DNA of 64,000 bases from an uncultured Clostridia bacterium (GTDB lineage: Bacteria > Bacillota > Clostridia > Oscillospirales > Ruminococcaceae): the NCBI GenBank assembly GCA_947588805.1, contig CANPYR010000001.1:1-64000 (forward strand), written 5' to 3'. Position 1 is the first letter of the stretch; every line of letters begins with the position of its first letter. Shown one piece after another: positions 58,434-64,000 of the stretch. The notes beneath the pieces were generated by a model. The model had not been told where the DNA came from. It was given only the letters and a program-made list of their open reading frames with translations, and did not search any database. The position numbers and the translations under genes are program-made.

Positions 58434-59330
58434 ATGGAAACTTTTCTGAATAAACTTAAAAGAACGGCTGCGGCGATCACCGCGGCGGTGATTTTGGGAT
58501 GCGCGCTCACCTCCTGCGGCGCTCACGAGATAGAAGAGTCGCCGATAACTACCGAAGCCCCGCAGACCGAACCGCCGATAACCACCGTTCCGGATACCAC
58601 CACCGAAGCTGCCACTACCACCGAACCTCCTCCGGTAGAGCCTGATCCCTTGGAGAAATATCTTGACTATTACGAACAGAACAACGACTTCGTTGGATGG
58701 ATAAGAATAGACGGCATCACCCACTCAAACGGCGATCCTTGGATAGATTATCCCGTAGTACAGGCCGAGGATAACAGCTATTATCTTGATAAGAACTTCG
58801 AGCAAAAAAAATCCGCGAAGGGTACTATCTACGCCGACTACAAGGTCCCGATAACCGGGCTTGATATGGCTGACAACGTGACTCTGTACGGCCACAGCAA
58901 TAAGGACGGTTCCTTCTTCAGGCATGTTCTTGACTACAAAAAGCTCAGCACTTTAAAGGACGCTTACATAATCAATTTCGATACAAGGTGGGAGGAAGCT
59001 CAGTACATAGTCGTTTCCTGCTTCCTCATAGGGATTTACGAAAACCAGGACGATATTCCCCTCTTTGAATACTTCAAGTGCCGCAATTTCGATACCGAGG
59101 AAGATTATAACTACTTCATGGACAATATCATGCTGAGAAATTATTATACCTCCGGGATCGACTGCGAATACGGCGACCAGTTCCTCACTCTTTCCACCTG
59201 CTCCTATGAGTTCAGCGACTCAAGATTCGTGGTAGTGGCAAGAAAGGTCCGCGAGGGAGAAGACCCCACCGTTTACGAGGATACCTACGAAAAAAACCCG
59301 GACAAGCATATGCCGAAAAAAGCACGGTAA
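58434..59330 (+). CDS. srtB: Class B sortase, predicted lipoprotein
   Basis: A 298-residue class B sortase. The N-terminus is a lipoprotein signal (lipobox LTSC, lipidated Cys28) instead of a plain membrane helix. A Thr/Pro/Glu-rich linker (about 30-70) follows, then the sortase domain with His in LYGHSN (about 154), Cys in LSTCSYE (about 256) and Arg in DSRFVV (about 264). The tail has the same GEDP...HMP pattern as its neighbour, so this is an old duplication. Start ATG 58434 follows AGAAAGGA. Lipid anchoring of a sortase is unusual. Confidence 0.9.
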   Translation: METFLNKLKRTAAAITAAVILGCALTSCGAHEIEESPITTEAPQTEPPITTVPDTTTEAATTTEPPPVEPDPLEKYLDYYEQNNDFVGWIRIDGITHSNGDPWIDYPVVQAEDNSYYLDKNFEQKKSAKGTIYADYKVPITGLDMADNVTLYGHSNKDGSFFRHVLDYKKLSTLKDAYIINFDTRWEEAQYIVVSCFLIGIYENQDDIPLFEYFKCRNFDTEEDYNYFMDNIMLRNYYTSGIDCEYGDQFLTLSTCSYEFSDSRFVVVARKVREGEDPTVYEDTYEKNPDKHMPKKAR

Positions 59331-59421
59331 TGAGAATAAAATGAAATTATTGTGACAATAATTACCTTCGGAAAACCCCATTTCGGTTTTCGACTTATGA
59401 CATCTGAAAGGATATGGGCAT

Positions 59422-61116
59422 TTGAAAAAGATAACTAAGCTGTTTACAATGAGAAGAATAATTATAGTAATGTCGCTGGCGCTGGTATACTCCGTTCTTT
59501 TCACATTCGCTAAGGTCTACGCCGGGCGCTCGTTCATAAGAGACGGCGAGCCGTCCGATAAAGCGCTCGTAAGAAGCGAAGCTCCTAAGGATAACTCTCA
59601 GGACGATATTTTAGCGGGAGTTGAAAGAAAACAGGACGTTACCGACGAGGACGATGAGGAAGAACCGATGGTAATAGAGCCCGTGACCGAAGCTTCGGCC
59701 GTCACGTCCGTTCCGGAAACATCCGACTCCCTGCCTACGGGCTCTTCTTCTCCCGAACAGCTTGTTGACAAAACTGCCGCAAACCGTTCAGTGATGAAGC
59801 TTGCGGCGGGAACAAAGGTCGCAGACATTATCGCGGAAGCCGTTAAAAAGGATGAAGCGGTCGCAGTTTCCGAGGATATTAAGAGCAGTATCCAGGATAA
59901 CGCGGAAGCAAAGGTAACTCTTCCGGCTTCTGAAAGCGAAAGCAAGAAGGAAGAGACTAAGGCTTCAAAAGAAGACGGTAATAACAAAAAAAGCGAGACG
60001 TCCGAGGAGGATCTTGACGAGAGCGAATCGGTCGATGAGGACGAGAGCGAAAACGTTGACGACGATACCGAGGAGAGCGAACAGGTAGAGGATGAGAGCG
60101 AGCAGCTTGACGAGGACTCGGACGTTATTATCAGAGATACCGTTGAAGCGGACGACTCCGAGACCGAGGAAGGATATGGATTTAAAGAGCTTACCGATGA
60201 AGAGGTACAGGAGCTTTTAGAGCGTCTCGGGTTTTCATCCATGGAAGAGCTTATGACTCCGGACGGCGGCTCAGAGCCCGATCTTCCGGGCGCGGGAAAC
60301 ATAAGCGGCTCGGGAAGCTATAAAAACGAAAAGCTCACGATTTACGATACGTCAATCGGGGCCTTAAGAACAGACAACGCTTTTGATCTTGTATGCGAGA
60401 TCGTAAACCAGGAGGTCGGAGATACCTTCGAGACCGAAGCTATCAAGGCTCAGGCTGTCGCCGCTTACACCTACTGCAAGTATTATGAACAAAAGGGAGA
60501 GTACGCGGAATTAGGAACGAAGTCCGATCCTTCCAACAAGATAATCAAAGCCGTGGAAGCGGTCGACGGACTCGCGCTTTACTATGACGGAAAATATATC
60601 ATGACTCCGTTCTCCGCTTCTCAGGGAGGATTCTCAGCTTCTTCCAAAAACGTCTGGGGCGGCGATCTTCCGTATCTTCAGTCGGTGCAGAACGATTTCG
60701 ACTGGCAGGATACTAAGTACTACGGAAAAGTTACCACCTATACCGTGGAGGAAGTGAGAGACAAGATAGAATCCAAGACTAATATCAAGCTTTCGGATAA
60801 CTATTCGGAATGGATAAGGGTCTTAAGCAACAACGATCACATCTATGTCGGGCAGCTTTCTATCGACGGGCATACCTCCGCTTATATCGGCGGCAAGGAG
60901 AGGACCATCACAGGGCATATTTTCAGGACTTATATACTAAATATCAGATCGACCGCGTTCACGGTGAGCTATTCAAACGGCGTTTTCACATTCACCACCT
61001 ACGGCTACGGTCACGGAGTCGGCCTGTCGCAGATAGGAGCTAATCTCTATGCTAAGAACGGCTACACCTATGATCAGATTCTTCTGCACTACTTTACCGG
61101 GGTGACTCTGAAGTGA
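59422..61116 (+). CDS. SpoIID/LytB-domain protein with acidic linker
   Basis: A 564-residue protein. Basic start and one membrane helix (about 11-31), then about 230 residues of acidic low-complexity linker (Asp/Glu/Ser), then a SpoIID/LytB domain from about 290. The domain has EAIKAQAVAAYTYC with the likely catalytic Glu, VWGGDLPYL, and the end YGYGHGVGLSQIGANLYAKNGY. SpoIID-type proteins are lytic transglycosylases acting on glycan strands without stem peptides. Start is TTG 59422 with AAAGGA 9 bp upstream; the overlapping ATG at 59416 stops at once. Overlaps the next gene. Confidence 0.9.
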   Translation: MKKITKLFTMRRIIIVMSLALVYSVLFTFAKVYAGRSFIRDGEPSDKALVRSEAPKDNSQDDILAGVERKQDVTDEDDEEEPMVIEPVTEASAVTSVPETSDSLPTGSSSPEQLVDKTAANRSVMKLAAGTKVADIIAEAVKKDEAVAVSEDIKSSIQDNAEAKVTLPASESESKKEETKASKEDGNNKKSETSEEDLDESESVDEDESENVDDDTEESEQVEDESEQLDEDSDVIIRDTVEADDSETEEGYGFKELTDEEVQELLERLGFSSMEELMTPDGGSEPDLPGAGNISGSGSYKNEKLTIYDTSIGALRTDNAFDLVCEIVNQEVGDTFETEAIKAQAVAAYTYCKYYEQKGEYAELGTKSDPSNKIIKAVEAVDGLALYYDGKYIMTPFSASQGGFSASSKNVWGGDLPYLQSVQNDFDWQDTKYYGKVTTYTVEEVRDKIESKTNIKLSDNYSEWIRVLSNNDHIYVGQLSIDGHTSAYIGGKERTITGHIFRTYILNIRSTAFTVSYSNGVFTFTTYGYGHGVGLSQIGANLYAKNGYTYDQILLHYFTGVTLK

Positions 61117-62135
61117 AAAATATAAGCGCTAAAGCCGCAGCTAAAAGAGCCTTCGCCTGCGCGATTCTATGCCTTTCGCTGTTTGGGTGCGCGGATAATA
61201 AAGTCCCGGAAAACGGCGGCGCAACGTCCGGCACGGAAAAGACCGAGAGCGGAACGACCGCGGCGATAACTGACGGCGCGCAGACTGAGAAAAGCGAAGA
61301 AAACGAGGTCACGGAGCAGGAATTTCCGGCATATTCAAGTCTTGAAGAATTTTCAAAAGCTAAACTCGCCCCGCTTTATGACAGCGGCGCGGTGCTTGAA
61401 GCATACCGCTCGGGAGACGTATCGGAGTTATCCGAAAAGGATCTGGCGATATATGAAGCGGCGCTCGACGCTCTTTCTGAATTTTACCGCGAGGGAATGA
61501 GCGAGGTTGAAATCGTCACCGCCGCGCACGACTGGGTTACTACTCACCTCTTTTACGACGAAGGGATGATGCTTGCAATTCCTAAAAAGTCCCCCGATAC
61601 CGAGAACCCGTACGGCGGTCTTGTTTTAAGGCGAGGAATATGCACGGGATATTCTACCACCTTCCAGCTTTTTATGGACATGCTCGGGATAGATTCTCAG
61701 ATCGTTCGAGGGATAGCCTTCGGGACCGATATCTGGGAGGAGCACTCCTGGAACCTTGTATGTTTAAACGGCAAATATTATCACGTCGATACCACCTGGG
61801 ACGACTTTGTTCCGGACGAGGAGGGACGTATCCCCTTCCACACATATCTTTTGGTTGACGATTCGGCGATGGAGACGCTTCATCAGTGGGATCACAGCGC
61901 TTGGCCGGCAGCGGAATATGACGATCTCAACTATTTTGTGAAAAACGGCCTTTACGCAAGCAAAAAAAGCGAGATAGAAGCCATCCAGGAGGACGCGTAT
62001 TCTAAGGGCTGGACGTACTGCGAAGTCATGACCGACTCGGACAAGCTTATTTCATTTTCAAAGCACGCTTATGCGTACTGGACGACGGATCTCGGAGAAT
62101 ATTACGTCACGGTGTACTGGATAGAGCAGGACTGA
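61113..62135 (+). CDS. Transglutaminase-domain lipoprotein
   Basis: A 340-residue lipoprotein (lipobox LFGC, lipidated Cys26) with a transglutaminase-like domain at about 130-250: Cys in RGICTGYSTTFQ, His in EEHSWNLV and Asp in HVDTTWDDF, a complete triad. Such domains act as cysteine proteases or cross-linkers in bacteria. Start GTG 61113 overlaps the stop of the SpoIID-like gene by 4 bp (GTGA), so the two are coupled. Confidence 0.9.
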   Translation: MKNISAKAAAKRAFACAILCLSLFGCADNKVPENGGATSGTEKTESGTTAAITDGAQTEKSEENEVTEQEFPAYSSLEEFSKAKLAPLYDSGAVLEAYRSGDVSELSEKDLAIYEAALDALSEFYREGMSEVEIVTAAHDWVTTHLFYDEGMMLAIPKKSPDTENPYGGLVLRRGICTGYSTTFQLFMDMLGIDSQIVRGIAFGTDIWEEHSWNLVCLNGKYYHVDTTWDDFVPDEEGRIPFHTYLLVDDSAMETLHQWDHSAWPAAEYDDLNYFVKNGLYASKKSEIEAIQEDAYSKGWTYCEVMTDSDKLISFSKHAYAYWTTDLGEYYVTVYWIEQD

Positions 62136-62160
62136 TATATCAAGCTTAAAATTAAATTTC

Positions 62161-62184
62161 GCCCGCCGACCAAAGCGGGCTTTT
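62161..62184 (+). terminator. Terminator after the transglutaminase gene
   Basis: GCCCGC-CGACCAAA-GCGGGC followed by TTTT. The T run is short, so read-through into fabG is possible. Confidence 0.65.
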
Positions 62185-62196
62185 GAGGTGAAGGTT

Positions 62197-62922
62197 TTGA
62201 CAGCGATCGTTACAGGCTCCTCTCGCGGCATAGGCCGGGCGACGGCTATTTCTCTTTCTCGGCTCGGGTATTTTGTGATCGTAAACTACCGTTCTTCAAA
62301 AGCCGAAGCGGAAAAAACCAAAGAAGAAATTATCCGCTTAGGAGGACGGGCGGTTACCTGCATGGCCGACGTTTCCTCGGAGGAGGACGTAAAAAAGCTT
62401 TTTGAGACCGCAAGATCCTACGGCGGGGCAGACGTTCTTGTAAATAACGCCGGAGTGAGTTATATCGGGCTTTTGCAGGACATGAGCGCTGATGAAATTA
62501 AAAGAGTTTTAGACATAAACCTCACCGGAGCGATACTTTGCTCCCGTGAAGCCGCAAAGCAAATGATCCCCAAAAAAAGCGGCTGCATTATTAACATAGC
62601 TTCGATGTGGGGAGAGGTGGGCGCGTCGTGCGAAGCGGTATATTCTGCTTCCAAGGCGGGGCTTATAGGCTTTACAAAAGCACTCGCTAAGGAGCTCGGA
62701 CCTTCGGGGATAAGGGTGAACTGCGTATCCCCCGGGGTAATAAAAACGGATATGAACAAAGAGCTTACCGAAGAAACGCTTGCGGAGCTTTCGGAGGATA
62801 CTCCCCTTTTGCGGCTCGGAAGTCCAGAGGAGGTCGCAAAGGCCGCAGCGTTTTTAGCAAGCGAGGAATCGTCGTTTATCACAGGTCAGGTGCTTTCGGT
62901 GAACGGCGGGATCACAGTCTGA
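62197..62922 (+). CDS. Short-chain dehydrogenase, FabG-like
   Basis: A 241-residue SDR. TGSSRGIGRATA binds NAD(P), NNAGVSYIG follows, and the catalytic Ser, Tyr and Lys are in INIASMW and VYSASKAG. Very close to 3-oxoacyl-ACP reductase of fatty-acid synthesis, though no other fab gene is adjacent except acpS downstream. Start TTG 62197 chosen because GAGGTG lies 6 bp upstream; the GTG 62188 of the track lies inside that site. Confidence 0.9.
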   Translation: MTAIVTGSSRGIGRATAISLSRLGYFVIVNYRSSKAEAEKTKEEIIRLGGRAVTCMADVSSEEDVKKLFETARSYGGADVLVNNAGVSYIGLLQDMSADEIKRVLDINLTGAILCSREAAKQMIPKKSGCIINIASMWGEVGASCEAVYSASKAGLIGFTKALAKELGPSGIRVNCVSPGVIKTDMNKELTEETLAELSEDTPLLRLGSPEEVAKAAAFLASEESSFITGQVLSVNGGITV

Positions 62923-62934
62923 GAGGTGCAAAAA

Positions 62935-63429
62935 ATGGAAGGATTAAGGGAACAGTTAGTAAAAAGGCCGTCCTATCCCGAGGACATGATCAAAAAGATA
63001 ATAATAATTCTGAGCTCGGTGACTCTCGCGATTGTAATTATCGGAGCGCTGAGATTTATAAGCGGGATATGGCTTCTGACAGAGCTCGGGATTTTAATCG
63101 GAATCGGGATAGTCTGGGGCGGCATATGGCTCGCCGGGCGGCTCAACGTCGAGTATGAATACATAATCGCGGACGGAGAGATGCAGATAGATAAGATCTA
63201 TAACAAGCGCTCGCGTAAATCGCTTATCTCCTTCAAGCTTCGCTCCGCTGAAGCGTTTTCAAGAGGTCAGCGGGATGAAAGGGACGCTTCCGAGATAGAC
63301 GTAAGAGGAGAAGGAGAATGCTATTCGATAGTTTTCAGCGACGCCGAGCTCGGAAAAGCGGTTTTATGGTTCACGCCCGACGAGCGCACGCTTGAAGCTA
63401 TAACCCCCTACCTTCCTAAGCTGTCATGA
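62935..63429 (+). CDS. Membrane protein of unknown function (DUF6106-like)
   Basis: A 164-residue protein with two close membrane helices (about 20-65) and a soluble C-terminus with RKSLISFKLRSAEAFS and YSIVFSDAELGKAVLWFTPDE. I do not recognise it surely; it resembles clostridial DUF6106 proteins. It overlaps acpS by 4 bp (ATGA). ATG 62935 follows GAGAGGTG. Confidence 0.8.
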   Translation: MEGLREQLVKRPSYPEDMIKKIIIILSSVTLAIVIIGALRFISGIWLLTELGILIGIGIVWGGIWLAGRLNVEYEYIIADGEMQIDKIYNKRSRKSLISFKLRSAEAFSRGQRDERDASEIDVRGEGECYSIVFSDAELGKAVLWFTPDERTLEAITPYLPKLS

Positions 63430-63770
63430 GAGTCGGGATAGATTCGGTCGAGATAAAAAGAGTCGCTAAGGCTATTGAAAAACCCGCGTTTGTTAAAAGA
63501 GTCTATTCGGATGAGGAAATAGAGCTTTTAAACGGCAGGCGCGCGGAATCGTACGCCGGGAATTTTGCGGCGAAGGAAGCGTTTTCAAAGGCTTTGGGGA
63601 CGGGTATGGCGGGACTTAAGTGGAACGATATCTCGGTTTTAAGGGATGAAAAGGGCGCGCCTTATCTTAAGCTTAAAGATACCGCCGAAAAGGCTGCAAA
63701 GGGATTAAACTTTACAGTCAGCATCACTCACACGGAATTTACTGCCACTGCGATCGTAATCGCATATTGA
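63426..63770 (+). CDS. acpS: Holo-[acyl-carrier-protein] synthase
   Basis: A 114-residue enzyme that adds phosphopantetheine to ACP. MRVGIDSVEIKRV holds the metal-binding Asp, and NFAAKEAFSKALGTG the Glu and Lys. ATG 63426 overlaps the preceding gene. Confidence 0.95.
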   Translation: MRVGIDSVEIKRVAKAIEKPAFVKRVYSDEEIELLNGRRAESYAGNFAAKEAFSKALGTGMAGLKWNDISVLRDEKGAPYLKLKDTAEKAAKGLNFTVSITHTEFTATAIVIAY

Positions 63771-63774
63771 GAAA

Positions 63775-64000
63775 ATGAAAAGATTTATCACCGAAGAAAG
63801 CTTTAAAAAGGCTGAAAAAACAGCATTTGATAAAAATATCCCGATCAGGCGCGAAGTAATTAAGCGAAGCTCGCCGAACGGGGATATGGAGATAATCGAT
63901 CCGTGTAAAGTAATTAAGCTTGTCAGGCCCAGGGCTTATAACAGCCACAAGGGCGATTTCGGCAAGCTTATAATTATAGGCGGCTCGGACAGATATCCGG
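63775..64000 (+). CDS. nnrD: ADP-dependent NAD(P)H-hydrate dehydratase (NnrD), 5' part only
   Basis: The first 75 codons are present; the window ends inside the gene. After a 50-residue lead that looks unlike the usual YjeF N-domain, the sequence NSHKGDFGKLIIIGGSDRYPG matches the start of the NnrD kinase-like domain. The enzyme repairs damaged NAD(P)HX. 4 bp after acpS, a common pair. Confidence 0.88.
   Translation, partial: MKRFITEESFKKAEKTAFDKNIPIRREVIKRSSPNGDMEIIDPCKVIKLVRPRAYNSHKGDFGKLIIIGGSDRYP

Noticed and set aside
59370-59395. Terminator between the second sortase and the SpoIID-like gene
   Set aside because: GAAAACC/GGTTTTC can pair but no T run follows, so read-through is more likely.
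59598-60302. 234-codon Ser-rich minus-strand ORF
   Set aside because: It is the mirror of the acidic linker of the SpoIID-like gene (GAG/GAC repeats read as Ser and Leu codons).
1-64000. CRISPR arrays, insertion sequences, prophage or integrase genes
   Set aside because: No spaced direct repeats, transposase, integrase or phage structural gene was found in the translated frames.

Overview
This window comes from a Gram-positive, low-to-middle G+C bacterium of the Clostridia. By eye it looks most like an Oscillospirales or Ruminococcaceae-type gut or rumen anaerobe. The reasons are clostridial gene order throughout, sporulation genes (a SpoVM-like 28-residue peptide, a GerW/YtfJ homologue with its DUF2953 partner, a DacF-type carboxypeptidase, a SpoIID/LytB-domain protein), PrkC/Stp/RemA, class B sortases, many lipoproteins with clear lipoboxes, strong AGGAGG-type ribosome binding sites, and hemicellulose side-chain enzymes without signal peptides (GH115, GH27 and an esterase). 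Species cannot be fixed from the sequence alone. No prophage, insertion sequence, CRISPR array or rRNA was seen, and no gene-free stretch exceeds 300 bases.

Region by region: (1) 0-14.9 kb is accessory. It holds tRNA-Gly, a small unknown gene, an esterase facing a GH27 glycosidase, YitT and MscS membrane proteins, a PlsC-type acyltransferase with a zinc-ribbon tail, a bactofilin-like/YhbD operon under a twin palindromic operator, an ECF sigma/anti-sigma pair with its own ECF-type promoter, a GH115 alpha-glucuronidase operon and two membrane proteins. (2) 15-22.1 kb on the minus strand is the conserved M50 protease-scpA-scpB-DUF2953-gerW-dacF-rluB block, followed by a small GNAT-like gene and pncB. 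(3) rpmB stands alone on the plus strand with promoter and terminator. (4) 22.5-26.2 kb is a minus-strand operon: SGNH-like protein, DUF4358 lipoprotein, solute-binding lipoprotein, deoD. (5) asnB and mtaB lie on the plus strand, separated by an HPr-like gene on the minus strand. (6) 30-37.7 kb, minus: RlmL-like methyltransferase, class A PBP, rnhB, rbgA, two lepB genes, rplS with a structured leader, and an M50 protease. (7) 37.8-51.8 kb, minus: spoVM-like, ICMT-like, rsgA, prkC, stp, rlmN, rsmB, yugP-like, fmt, def, priA, rpoZ, gmk, remA, yicC. This is the Bacillus yloC-to-spoVM order with coaBC, rpe and thiN missing and two genes inserted. (8) 51.9-54.1 kb: an orphan adaptor lipoprotein and hemW. 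(9) 54.3-64 kb, plus: nifS-like, thiI, cinA-C, two class B sortases, SpoIID-like protein, transglutaminase lipoprotein, fabG-like, an unknown membrane protein, acpS and a cut nnrD.

How the genes work together: region 7 couples translation (def, fmt, rsmB, rlmN, rsgA), nucleotide supply (gmk), restart of replication (priA) and cell-wall signalling (PrkC/Stp). The sulfur relay NifS-ThiI makes 4-thiouridine in tRNA. The tandem sortases, SpoIID-like protein and transglutaminase lipoprotein form a compact envelope cassette whose substrates are not encoded nearby.

The points most worth following are: the unlisted spoVM-like gene; rbgA, whose conserved N-terminus is in frame but has no ATG/GTG/TTG; the twin operator over the YhbD/bactofilin promoter; a predicted lipid-anchored sortase B; an SGNH protein whose catalytic serine is asparagine; and an HPr-like protein without the phosphoryl histidine. 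Promoters, terminators and palindromes were found by reading, not by a scoring program.
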